Positions 52,641 to 64,000 of a stretch of 64,000 nt of DNA are shown in pieces. How positions within the stretch are numbered: the first letter of the stretch is position 1; each line of letters begins with the position of its first letter. Source of the DNA: BOG-908 sp963850605 (GTDB lineage: Bacteria; Pseudomonadota; Alphaproteobacteria; Acetobacterales; Acetobacteraceae); NCBI GenBank assembly GCA_963850605.1, contig CAWKLX010000007.1:372001-436000 (forward strand). The letters are read 5' to 3'. Below the pieces are notes generated by a model, which saw nothing but the letters and a program-made list of their open reading frames with translations, did no database searches and had not been told where the DNA came from. The position numbers and the translations under genes are program-made.

Positions 52641-52672
52641 TTCATCGTCCGGGGTTAACCCCGGACGATGAA
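52641..52672. terminator. Perfect 32-base palindrome between convergent genes, probable bidirectional terminator
   Basis: TTCATCGTCCGGGGTT and AACCCCGGACGATGAA form a perfect inverted repeat with 16-base arms and no loop bases. It lies between the isocitrate dehydrogenase and smpB stops, which face each other. The lack of a long T-run makes it atypical; it could instead be a protein-binding palindrome. Confidence 0.6.
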
Positions 52673-52774
52673 GTACCGAGAGTCTGATTCTGAGTGGAGG
52701 GGCTTCCGGGTGAAGGTCCGCTCGGGACTGACTTTACCTAAAATCGGAGGAGTTTTCGGGGCTCAGGTCAACGC

Positions 52775-53260
52775 CTAGCCCTTGTCACGCATGATGCGCG
52801 CCTTGTCCCGCTTCCAGTCACGGTCGGCGATGGCGTGACGCTTGTCGGCCTTGTTACGCCCCTGCCCCAGGCCCAGCACCACCTTGGCGACGCCGCGATC
52901 GTTGAAATGGATGTCAAGCGGGACCAGCGTCATGCCGTTACGCGTGGTCTCCGCGATCAACTTGCCGATCTCCTTCTTGTGGAGCAGCAGTTTCCGCGGT
53001 GCTCGCGGCTCGAAACGGGAAAGGACGCCAGCCTGGTATTCGGGGATATAGCAGTTGAACAGGTAAAGCTCGCCGTCGCGTTCACCGGCCCAGGCTTCGG
53101 TGATCGTGGCGCGGCCATAACGCAGCGATTTAACCTCAGGTCCGCGTAGCACCACGCCGGCTTCCACCGTCTCCTTGATGGTGTAGTCGAAGCGCGCTTT
53201 CCGATTCTGGGCCGCCAGGCCGTGGGTGATCAGGCCGGACTTTTTCTTTGTTTCTGCCAC
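52775..53260 (-). CDS. smpB: SsrA-binding protein SmpB
   Basis: A 161-residue tmRNA partner in ribosome rescue. The family sequence runs NRKARFDYTIKETVEAGVVLRGPEVKSLRYGRATITEAW, then ELYLFNCYIPEY, RKLLLHKKEIGKL and the basic tail GKADKRH-type, here KADKRHAIADRDWKRDKARIM. It follows dapA by five bases on the same strand, an arrangement common in Alphaproteobacteria. Confidence 0.97.
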   Translation of the reverse strand: MAETKKKSGLITHGLAAQNRKARFDYTIKETVEAGVVLRGPEVKSLRYGRATITEAWAGERDGELYLFNCYIPEYQAGVLSRFEPRAPRKLLLHKKEIGKLIAETTRNGMTLVPLDIHFNDRGVAKVVLGLGQGRNKADKRHAIADRDWKRDKARIMRDKG

Positions 53261-53265
53261 CAGGA

Positions 53266-54144
53266 TCAGTCCAGAAGGCCGGCCGAAATCATGGCCGCGC
53301 GCACCTGGCCGCGGGCTGCCTCCGAAAGCGGGGCTAAAGGCAAACGGCAGTGCTCGTGCGTGTGCCCCAACAAGCTAGCGGCGAATTTGGCTGGCACAGG
53401 GCTGCTTTCGCAGAACAGGGCGTCGTGCAGCGGGACGAGCCGGTCCTGCAGCGCAATCGCATCGGCAATGCGGCCATCCGTCCAGGCCGCATGAATATCG
53501 GCGCATTGCCGCGGGGCGATGTTGGCGGTGACCGAGATGCAACCATGCCCGCCGGCGGCGAGGAAGGGCAGCACGGTGTGGTCCTCACCTGACAACTGGC
53601 AGAAATCTGGCCCGCACGCCGCACGCGTGTGTAACGGCCGCGACAAATTCGCGGTGGCGTCCTTCACGCCCACGATGTTGGGATGGCGGGCGAGCCGCGC
53701 CATTGTGGCCACCGACATGTCCACCACGCTGCGCGAGGGGATATTGTAGATGATCACCGGCAGATCTGCCGCGTTCGCAATTGCTGTGTAGTGCAGGAAC
53801 AGCCCCTCCTGCGAAGGTTTGTTGTAGTAGGGGGTGACGGCCATGACCGCGTCAGCGCCGATACGGCGCGCATGCTGCGCGAGCGAGACCGCTTCCGCCG
53901 TACTGTTCGAGCCTGCCCCGGCAATCACCGGCACCGCACTGCTTGCGGTGTGCACCGTGATTTCGATCACGCGCTGGTGTTCGGCATGGGTCAGGGTTGG
54001 TGATTCGCCCGTGGTGCCCGCGGGCACCAAACCCTGCGTGCCCTGGGCCATCTGCCATTCCACGAACGTTGCGAAGCCACGCTCGTCGAGCGTGCCGTCT
54101 TTGTGCATGGGTGTGATCAGGGCGACTATTGAGCCCTTGAACAT
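53266..54144 (-). CDS. dapA: 4-hydroxy-tetrahydrodipicolinate synthase
   Basis: A 292-residue TIM-barrel aldolase of lysine and diaminopimelate synthesis. The catalytic Lys161 is in VGVKDAT, Tyr133 in YNIPSR, and the substrate loop GTTGESPTL is at residues 43-51. It condenses pyruvate with aspartate semialdehyde. It is the first gene after the rRNA operon on the same strand; the ribosome site GGAG lies in a stem-loop, discussed separately. Followed by smpB. Confidence 0.96.
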   Translation of the reverse strand: MFKGSIVALITPMHKDGTLDERGFATFVEWQMAQGTQGLVPAGTTGESPTLTHAEHQRVIEITVHTASSAVPVIAGAGSNSTAEAVSLAQHARRIGADAVMAVTPYYNKPSQEGLFLHYTAIANAADLPVIIYNIPSRSVVDMSVATMARLARHPNIVGVKDATANLSRPLHTRAACGPDFCQLSGEDHTVLPFLAAGGHGCISVTANIAPRQCADIHAAWTDGRIADAIALQDRLVPLHDALFCESSPVPAKFAASLLGHTHEHCRLPLAPLSEAARGQVRAAMISAGLLD

Positions 54145-54149
54145 TAGAT

Positions 54150-54175
54150 GCTCCGGTCGAGACAGCGTCCGGAGC
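54150..54175 (-). promoter_or_regulatory. Stem-loop holding the dapA ribosome site
   Basis: On the minus strand GCTCCGG and CCGGAGC pair around a 12-base loop; the second arm contains the dapA Shine-Dalgarno GGAG, five bases before the ATG. Pairing would limit translation. It may be incidental or a control element. Confidence 0.4.
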
Positions 54176-54235
54176 GTTACGCTTCGGATTATGGCTTAGT
54201 TTGTGCCGGGATGGATGGGTTGTTATGTGTGTGTT

Positions 54236-54312
<77 letters not shown>

Positions 54313-54355
54313 TTAGGTTGAGGGTTTTCGGTGTTTGGTCATCGGATAGGCCTAT

Positions 54356-54380
54356 GTCTGATGACCGACAGCCGATGCCG
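54356..54380. repeat. Left arm of the inverted repeat flanking 5S rRNA
   Basis: GTCTGATGACCGACAGCCGATGCCG here is largely complementary to 54541-54569 on the other side of the 5S gene. The arms would pair in the precursor RNA and probably form a processing stem. Confidence 0.6.
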
Positions 54381-54404
54381 ATGACTGGTAAGTATTTTGG
54401 AAGA

Positions 54405-54520
54405 CCTGGCGGCGACCGACTTTCCCATGTCTTGAGACATAGTATCATAGGCGCTGGGGATTTTCACGGCCGAGTTCGGGATGGGATCGGGTGCAGGCTC
54501 CCCGCAATGGCCACCAGGTC
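54405..54520 (-). rRNA. rrf: 5S ribosomal RNA
   Basis: The minus strand begins near CTGGTGGCCATTGCGGGGAGCC and contains the invariant CCCGATCCCATCCCGAACTCGG, ending near GTCGCCGCCAG. Length of about 116 bases is normal. Ends are set by pairing of the terminal helix and may be off by a few bases. Confidence 0.93.
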
Positions 54521-54540
54521 GTCCAAGACACTTGGACGGT

Positions 54541-54569
54541 TGTCGGCAGTCGGCTACCGGTCATCAGAC
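54541..54569. repeat. Right arm of the inverted repeat flanking 5S rRNA
   Basis: TGTCGGCAGTCGGCTACCGGTCATCAGAC pairs with 54356-54380. Such arms bring both ends of the RNA together for RNase III-type cutting. Confidence 0.6.
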
Positions 54570-54771
54570 AAGATGACGCAGAGTCAACAGCCGCAGGTTC
54601 TGGTGAACTATCGACAGGCCAGATCGTGCACCGGACGGATATCCTGTCCGATGACCGACCGCTGAGTGCCGACAACCGATAAAACGTGTCTTGTTTCTAT
54701 GCATGGTGGGTCGTGATCGTTGCTCAGCGTCGGATTTCTCTGACGACTGATGACTGACGACCGACGACTGA

Positions 54772-57512
<2,741 letters not shown>

Positions 57513-57999
57513 CGTGAAGTCAGTCTTCAGTCGTCAGTCTTCAGTCGTCAAAGACAACCTGGAACAACGCATCGACCAACTCCAACACCATGCACAGAAA
57601 CAAAACACGTTCAGTCGCCGGCATTCAGCATCCAGTCGTCAGAAAGTCTGATGACTGACAGCTGATAGCTGACGACTAACCTCACGCCTCTGATCAACGC
57701 TGCAGTCATGGAGCCGTGCTCGCACACGATCATCCGGTCAGACAAACTGACCGCAGCACGCCCAGAGACGCACCAGAACCTGATTCACACTAACAAAGAC
57801 CAACAACACTCCACCACATTCGCCAAAAGGCACACTGTAGAGGAACGCCGATCAGACAAGACCAGCCAACCCACGCTCTCGGGGCCAGACCAGACATGTC
57901 CAAACTCTTCTTTCCCGTAGATCCAAACGACCACCCACGGCCCAGATCAGTCTGCAAACTGCAAACTGACAACTGCAAACTAGCACCTGCAAACTGATA
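57513..57999 (-). other. Spacer between 23S rRNA and tRNA-Ala
   Basis: About 490 bases with no gene. The part next to 23S is built of CAGTC(G/T)TCAGT-type repeats; the part next to tRNA-Ala is built of CTGCAAACTG-type repeats. Both kinds have complementary partners on the far side of the RNA they adjoin. Confidence 0.7.
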
Positions 58000-58072
58000 T
58001 GGAGACTATCGGGATCGAACCGATGACCCCCTGCTTGCAAAGCAGGTGCTCTCCCAGCTGAGCTAAGCCCCC
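58000..58072 (-). tRNA. tRNA-Ala (TGC)
   Basis: A 73-base cloverleaf starting GGGGGCTTAGCTCAGCTGGGAGAGC with anticodon TGC in CTTTGCAAG and T-arm GGTTCGATCC. The CCA end is not encoded. It lies in the 16S-23S spacer as usual in Alphaproteobacteria. Confidence 0.96.
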
Positions 58073-58145
58073 GTCGGTTGTCAGTTTACAGTTTGCAGTT
58101 GCCAGGGTCCCTCTGGAGCCTGGCAACTGACATACTGCAAACTGA

Positions 58146-58222
<77 letters not shown>

Positions 58223-58511
58223 CGGGTCAGGCATCAGCCGTCAGATGTCAGTCATCAGACAAGATGACGACGCTGCCGTGCTGACATCCGACAAGGATGG
58301 TCCAGCCGCAACCGCCGCTTTCTTGTCCAATGACGGAAAGCCGACGGCTGATAACCGATCTACGGGGAAGGGATACGTGGACGGCGCCCGATACAGGCAA
58401 CCCAATCTCGCTCTGCGCCCGAAGGCCGAGTCCGCCTCGATCATCCGACCGAGGACTTGTTGGAGTTCGCCAAGGTTCGATCGTGAGATCTTGCCGTCAG
58501 CAAACATCCTT
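58223..58511 (-). other. Spacer between 16S rRNA and tRNA-Ile
   Basis: About 290 bases without a gene. Close to the tRNA it carries GTCAG/CATCAG-type repeats like those around 5S. An 88-codon frame here lies inside the rRNA precursor and is not credible. Confidence 0.6.
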
Positions 58512-59998
<1,487 letters not shown>

Positions 59999-60448
59999 TC
60001 AAACCAGCCAATACCGCCAGCCTAAAGCCAACAGCAAAACCAGCCATCAGAACAGACCCCAGACCCATCGGTCACCGAATCCATGCGAGGGGCACAGATA
60101 AACAGCAACCACTTCTCTCAAGTGCTCACATACGAATACACGAACAACCATCCAAAAGCAGCCATCACCGATCCAAGCCCGAAGCAAAACCCCAGACACA
60201 AAAACAGATCAAACTACCCATACCACGCATCATATGCTCTCACATACAATACACCATAGGACGCCGCCCACGTATCCCTTCCTCTACAGATTTAAAAATC
60301 AAAGAACACAAAACCACCGACGCCAAGCCCCCTCGCAGAGACATTCAGCGCCGCCGATTAAGCCCAGCCACCAAGCCAAGGCCGGGAAAGCTAGAGAACC
60401 GCTCCGCATCGTGCAAGAAGAATTTGCAGCGCCGCAGCGGTGAGGCGT
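59999..60448 (-). other. Long leader of the rRNA operon, no gene
   Basis: About 450 bases of transcribed leader, strikingly poor in G on the plus strand and rich in A and C. Open frames through it have odd composition and no ribosome sites. It probably contains antitermination and processing signals, but I could not mark a clear boxA. Confidence 0.6.
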
Positions 60449-60477
60449 TATCTAGGACCCCGGCCGACGCGTGTCAA
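60449..60477 (-). promoter_or_regulatory. Promoter of the rRNA operon
   Basis: On the minus strand TTGACA (60472-60477) and TAGATA (60449-60454) are exactly 17 bases apart, close to the sigma-70 consensus. Transcription would begin near 60442 and run into the 16S gene. Confidence 0.75.
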
Positions 60478-60491
60478 CACGATGACAGCGT

Positions 60492-61460
60492 CTATTCCGC
60501 ACCGCGGCGAAATCCCAGGAACCACCGCGCGAAACGCGGGATGCCGACCTCCAGGGGCGTGGTCGGCGCGTAGCCGGTCAGTGCGCCGATTGCATCGACC
60601 GATGCCCACGTCTCCTCCACGTCCGCCGCGGGCTTGGCCACGTGCGTGATAATCGCGCGGTGGCCCAGCGATCGCTCCAACAGCTCAACCAGACGCGTCA
60701 CCGTCTCGCTGCGGTGATTGCCGATGTTGAGCACGCGCGGCGCCTCGCCCGGCGCCGGAGGCCGATCCAGCGCACCCAGCACGCCTTTGATGATGTCGTC
60801 GATGAAAGTGAAATCGCGCTTCAAGCGCCCGCCCTCGTAGAGCGTGATAGGCCGGCCTGCCATGATGGCCTCGGCAAAGCCGTAATACGCCATGTCTGGC
60901 CGGCCCCAGGGCCCATACACGGTGAAAAACCGTAGCCCGGTCTGAGGCAGACCGTATAGGTGCGAGTAGGCGTGGCTGATCAGCTCGCCCGAACGTTTCG
61001 TCGCCGCGTAGAGCGATGAAGGTGTGTCGACGCGCGCATCTTCGGCGAAGGGCAACAGTCGATTGAGCCCGTACACGGACGACGAACTCGCATAGGTGAA
61101 ATGCACGAGGCGCTTGAGCGCACGGCAAAACTCCAGCATCACGACCTGACCCATTACATTCGCCGTCACGTAGGCGTAGGGATCGACCATGGAGAATCGC
61201 ACGCCAGCCTGTGCCGCCAAATGCAGCACGTGCGTGATATCGTCCTGCACGAGCGCCATCATCGCGGCACGATCGGATATATCGGCGCGCACGAAGGAAA
61301 AACGCGGATGCTCCAGCAGCGCCAGCCGCGCCTCTTTCAGGCGAACGTCGTAGTAGTCGTTGACGGTATCGACGCCGATGACCGTCTCGCCGCGGTCAAG
61401 CAGTGCGGCCGCGGCGTGATAGCCGATGAAGCCGGCGGCACCGGTGACAAGAATGGTCAT
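60492..61460 (-). CDS. NAD-dependent epimerase, UDP-glucuronate 4-epimerase-like
   Basis: A 322-residue extended SDR enzyme. TGAAGFIGYHAAAALLDRGE binds NAD, and GVDTVNDYYDVRLKEARL is the UDP-glucuronate epimerase signature. The catalytic triad includes SSSSVYG and YAATK. LRFFTVYGPWGRPDMAYYGF continues the match. It makes UDP-galacturonate for surface polysaccharide. It starts in an ATGA overlap with the upstream dehydrogenase gene, an unusual partner, and ends just before the rRNA promoter. Confidence 0.9.
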   Translation of the reverse strand: MTILVTGAAGFIGYHAAAALLDRGETVIGVDTVNDYYDVRLKEARLALLEHPRFSFVRADISDRAAMMALVQDDITHVLHLAAQAGVRFSMVDPYAYVTANVMGQVVMLEFCRALKRLVHFTYASSSSVYGLNRLLPFAEDARVDTPSSLYAATKRSGELISHAYSHLYGLPQTGLRFFTVYGPWGRPDMAYYGFAEAIMAGRPITLYEGGRLKRDFTFIDDIIKGVLGALDRPPAPGEAPRVLNIGNHRSETVTRLVELLERSLGHRAIITHVAKPAADVEETWASVDAIGALTGYAPTTPLEVGIPRFARWFLGFRRGAE

Positions 61461-62242
61461 CCGGCGGTCCAGCCACCATCGATGGAGAGCGGCGTGCCGG
61501 TGACCGTGCGCGCCGCGTCCGAACACAGGTATACGCATAGCGCGCCGATCTGCTCGGGTCGGGTGAATTCGTGCAAGGGCTGCTTTTCGGAGAGCAGGAT
61601 GTGCTCCATCTCCGCCACGCTTCTGCCCTCGCGTTCGGCACGAGCCACGATCTGCTTGTGCACCAAGGGTGTCAGAACCCAGCCCGGGCAAATGGCGTTG
61701 CAGGTAATGCCGTGGGCGGCGAGCTCGATGCCAGCCGCGCGGGTCAACCCGACCAACCCATGCTTGGCGGCCACGTAGGCCGATTTCTGCGCGCTGGCGA
61801 CCAGGCCATGGGCGGAAGCGATGTTGATGATTCGGCCCCAGCCGGCCGCCTTCATCAGCGGGATCGCCGCCTGCATGGCATGGAAGGCGGCCGATAGATT
61901 GATGGCGATAACCGCGTCCCATCGATCGGGCGGGAAATCCTCGATCGGTGCCGTGTGCTGGATGCCGGCATTGTTGACCAGGATGTCGGCCCCGCCCAGC
62001 TCGGCCTGCGCCTGGCGCACCATGGAGGCGATCTCGCCCGGGCGGGCCATGTCGGCCGCGCTATGGGCGACGCGCACCCCGTGCTGGTCCGCCATTGCCC
62101 GCCGCGTAGCCTCGATCTGCACCGGCTCGCCAAAACCGTTGAGCAGGATGGAGGCACCCTCGCCGGCCAGCGCCTGGGCAATGCCAGCACCGATGCCGCT
62201 GGTGGAGCCTGTGACGATGGCCACCTTGCCTTGCAGACCCAT
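61457..62242 (-). CDS. 3-hydroxybutyrate dehydrogenase-like SDR
   Basis: A 261-residue classical SDR. The cofactor loop GSTSGIGAGIAQALA, NNAGIQHTAPIEDFPPDRWDAVIAINLSAAFH and the catalytic S-Y-K (NIASAHGLVASAQKSAYVAAKHG) are present, and the C-terminal CPGWVLTPLVHKQI and ITGTPLSIDGGWTA-like end is that of D-3-hydroxybutyrate dehydrogenases. GGAGGAG lies seven bases before ATG 62242. It interconverts 3-hydroxybutyrate and acetoacetate, perhaps linked to PHB turnover or to acetoacetate from tyrosine breakdown. Confidence 0.88.
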   Translation of the reverse strand: MGLQGKVAIVTGSTSGIGAGIAQALAGEGASILLNGFGEPVQIEATRRAMADQHGVRVAHSAADMARPGEIASMVRQAQAELGGADILVNNAGIQHTAPIEDFPPDRWDAVIAINLSAAFHAMQAAIPLMKAAGWGRIINIASAHGLVASAQKSAYVAAKHGLVGLTRAAGIELAAHGITCNAICPGWVLTPLVHKQIVARAEREGRSVAEMEHILLSEKQPLHEFTRPEQIGALCVYLCSDAARTVTGTPLSIDGGWTAG

Positions 62243-62328
62243 CAACGCGCTCCTCCGGCGCCAAACAGAGACGTTTGGTCACGCTGGCCCACATACCGCC
62301 CCTTCGTGACGCGTGCCATGGTGGGGAT

Positions 62329-62934
62329 ATGTGGGTGTCAACCAGGATGGTCGGGCGATGCGCGGCGGCGATCTTTCTGGCGGCCCATCCGTGTTGCGCC
62401 GCCCCGGTCACCGTGCCGTTAGGCCCAGAGACGGCGCGGATCGCCCTGACTGTTTTTGCCGTGGGACTTTGGCCGGTGCCCGGGCGCTTCGAGCGGTTCT
62501 CGGGCCGCCTGACGGTCGATCCGGCGGCCGGTGATTGCCGCATCAGCGTGGCCGTCGAGGTGGCCAGCCTGCGCATGGCCGGATCCGGGCGCACCAGGCT
62601 GGCGCTCGGGCCGTCGTTGCTGGATGCGACCCGGTATCCGAAGCTGGCCTATGATGGCACATGCAACGCCACGGCGGCGTCCGGCCGTCTGACCTTGCAC
62701 GGGGTCACCCAGCCATTGTTCTTGCGGCCGCAGTGCGCCGGGAACCAGGTGAGCGCCACGGGCAGCCTGCACCGCCAGGATTTCGGCATAATCGGCCTGC
62801 CGGGCCTGATCGGGCGCCGGGTCGATCTTCTGCTTTCCGTCACCCTGCCGCAGGGCCTCGCCGCACAGCTCGCGTCGCGATCGGCCGATCAGGCCGACGG
62901 TTCGAACGTGAGCGCCGCCCCGTTCATGCAATAG
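62329..62934 (+). CDS. YceI-like periplasmic protein
   Basis: About 201 residues from ATG 62329 with a signal peptide (GRCAAAIFLAAHPCCAAP). The mature part, including IALTVFAVGLWPVPGRFERFSGRLTVDP, CRISVAVEVASLRMA, DATRYPKLAYDG and GRLTLHGVTQPLFL, matches YceI lipocalin-like proteins that bind isoprenoid-type lipids. The 3' end overlaps the convergent msrB gene by 46 bases, which is a little unusual. Confidence 0.8.
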   Translation: MWVSTRMVGRCAAAIFLAAHPCCAAPVTVPLGPETARIALTVFAVGLWPVPGRFERFSGRLTVDPAAGDCRISVAVEVASLRMAGSGRTRLALGPSLLDATRYPKLAYDGTCNATAASGRLTLHGVTQPLFLRPQCAGNQVSATGSLHRQDFGIIGLPGLIGRRVDLLLSVTLPQGLAAQLASRSADQADGSNVSAAPFMQ

Positions 62935-63287
62935 CGCAGGCCGGTGGGCTTCGGACCGTCCGGGAACACGTGGCCCAGATGGCCACCGCAGCGGGCGCAA
63001 TGCACTTCGGTGCGGCGCATGCCCAGGGTGCGGTCTTCGGTTTCGGCGACGGCACCCGCCTTAGGTGCGTAAAAACTCGGCCAGCCGGAGCCGCTTTCAT
63101 ACTTGGTGGTGCTGTCGAACAGCTCGGTCCGGCAGGCGGCGCAGAGGAATGTGCCGGTGCGCTTCTCGGCGTTCAGCGGGCTGGCGCCCGGTCGTTCGGT
63201 GCCGTGCTGGCGCAGCACGCGATACTGCTCGGGCGTCAGCTCGGCGCGCCATTCGGCGTCGGTCTTTTCCAATTTTGTTTCGGACAT
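62889..63287 (-). CDS. msrB: Peptide-methionine (R)-S-oxide reductase
   Basis: A 132-residue enzyme repairing oxidised methionine. Two CxxC pairs (CAAC and CARC) bind zinc; SGSGWPSFY and HLGHVFPDGP are family motifs, and RYCMNG holds the catalytic Cys. ATG 63287 has GGGAG upstream. Convergent with the YceI-like gene and divergent from the following membrane protein. Confidence 0.95.
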   Translation of the reverse strand: MSETKLEKTDAEWRAELTPEQYRVLRQHGTERPGASPLNAEKRTGTFLCAACRTELFDSTTKYESGSGWPSFYAPKAGAVAETEDRTLGMRRTEVHCARCGGHLGHVFPDGPKPTGLRYCMNGAALTFEPSA

Positions 63288-63346
63288 GATAACTCCCGGT
63301 GGCGTCATGGGGCACCTGATTTAAGCGCGCGCGGCCTTGTGCGTAA

Positions 63347-64000
63347 GTGGCGGGGAAGCGGGGCAGGCATTTGGACGCGGACACCCAGACCCGACAGGCA
63401 CCGGCCCGCAGCTCGGCCGCAGGACACCTGCTTTGGGCGGCCGTGGCGGCAGTGCTCTGCGCGGTTGTCATCACGTATGAGCGCTATGCCATGGCCGCCA
63501 TCCGATACCCGTATGGGCTGGACTACAGCGAGGGATTGCTGTGGCAGCAGGCGCTGTGGACTCCGGGCCCGCATATGTATGGCGACATCTTCCGCTATCC
63601 CTTTGTGGTTTTTGAATACCCGCCGCTCTATCTGATCGCGATGAAGGTGGTGGCCGGCCTGGGTTTGGGCATGCTGCCGGCGGGGCGGACCATCTCGGTC
63701 GTATCCACCCTGGCCGCCTGCCTGTTCTTAGGGCTGACCATTTGGCGGACTTGCCGGGATTCTGCGAACCGGCGGACGGCCCGGCTAGGGTCGGTCGTGG
63801 CTGGGCTGCTGCCGTTGACGCTGCTACCCGTCCTGTCCTGGTCGGTGTTGGTGCGGGTCGACATGATGGCCCTGGCGCTGAGCTGGGCGGGCGTGCTGCT
63901 GGCCGTGAGGGCATTCGGCCGACCGAACCTGCTGTTTCCGGCACTGCTTCTGTTCGTGGCGGCGGTATTCACCAAGCAGATTTTTGTGGCCGCCCCGGTT
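63347..64000 (+). CDS. Polytopic glycosyltransferase-like membrane protein (partial, runs off the edge)
   Basis: An open frame with no stop to the end of the window, at least 218 residues. GTG 63347 or TTG 63371 may be the start. After a first helix (WAAVAAVLCAVVITY) comes YPYGLDYSEGLLWQQALW, then VVFEYPPLYLIAMKVVAG, further helices, VLVRVDMMALALSWAGVLL and FTKQIF. The first loop, with D-x-E near the membrane, and the YPP motif resemble GT-C transferases of the GT39 or DUF2029 type. The rest lies outside the window. Confidence 0.7.
   Translation, partial: MAGKRGRHLDADTQTRQAPARSSAAGHLLWAAVAAVLCAVVITYERYAMAAIRYPYGLDYSEGLLWQQALWTPGPHMYGDIFRYPFVVFEYPPLYLIAMKVVAGLGLGMLPAGRTISVVSTLAACLFLGLTIWRTCRDSANRRTARLGSVVAGLLPLTLLPVLSWSVLVRVDMMALALSWAGVLLAVRAFGRPNLLFPALLLFVAAVFTKQIFVAAPV

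Overview
The window is a GC-rich stretch of an alphaproteobacterial chromosome, most likely from the Acetobacteraceae and quite possibly from a phototroph or a recent descendant of one. This rests on several points. The rRNA operon has the order 16S, tRNA-Ile, tRNA-Ala, 23S, 5S, tRNA-fMet. There is a cpa/tad pilus locus and a membrane-anchored PQQ-type sugar dehydrogenase. A crtI-crtB pair is preceded by a near-ideal CrtJ/PpsR-type operator (TGT-N12-ACA). No species can be named from sequence reading alone.

Layout. Positions 23-7409 (minus strand) hold a translationally coupled operon of unknown purpose: inositol-3-phosphate synthase, HD-domain protein, methyltransferase, Gfo/Idh oxidoreductase, rubredoxin-like/metallo-beta-lactamase protein, YcaO protein and TIM-barrel isomerase. 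It continues beyond the left edge. A SPL-like radical SAM gene follows (7572-8615), then the carotenoid pair crtI-crtB with a 43-residue membrane protein (8885-11534). This cassette is bracketed by inverted copies of a dispersed hairpin repeat. Next come gmhA, a secreted protein and a membrane-fused PQQ sugar dehydrogenase. Positions 15347-20755 carry the complete homogentisate route of tyrosine breakdown (hppD, hmgA, fahA, maiA, a Rieske ferredoxin) with a divergent MarR regulator.

Positions 20787-41773 are mostly for surface and storage carbohydrate. They hold a glycogen-debranching-type enzyme, two methyltransferases, several GT4 glycosyltransferases, an MBOAT/AlgJ-like O-acetylation pair, a PIG-V-like transferase, gmhB, accA, and a run of four tandem GT87-like membrane transferases. 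Positions 42131-50998 are the flp-cpaABCDEF-tadBCD pilus locus. Then come an LprI-like protein, an NAD-type isocitrate dehydrogenase, smpB and dapA. The rRNA operon lies at 54236-60477 on the minus strand. The right end holds a UDP-glucuronate epimerase, a 3-hydroxybutyrate dehydrogenase, a YceI-like protein, msrB and the start of a polytopic glycosyltransferase.

A caution for any reader: at least eight single-base frameshifts interrupt otherwise well conserved genes (YcaO twice, the debranching enzyme twice, the DUF4214 methyltransferase, the first GT87 gene, cpaC, cpaD). Most look like one extra base in a short homopolymer, so they are more likely sequencing errors than real pseudogenes. 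Start sites were chosen from Shine-Dalgarno spacing and 4-base stop/start overlaps where these were visible.
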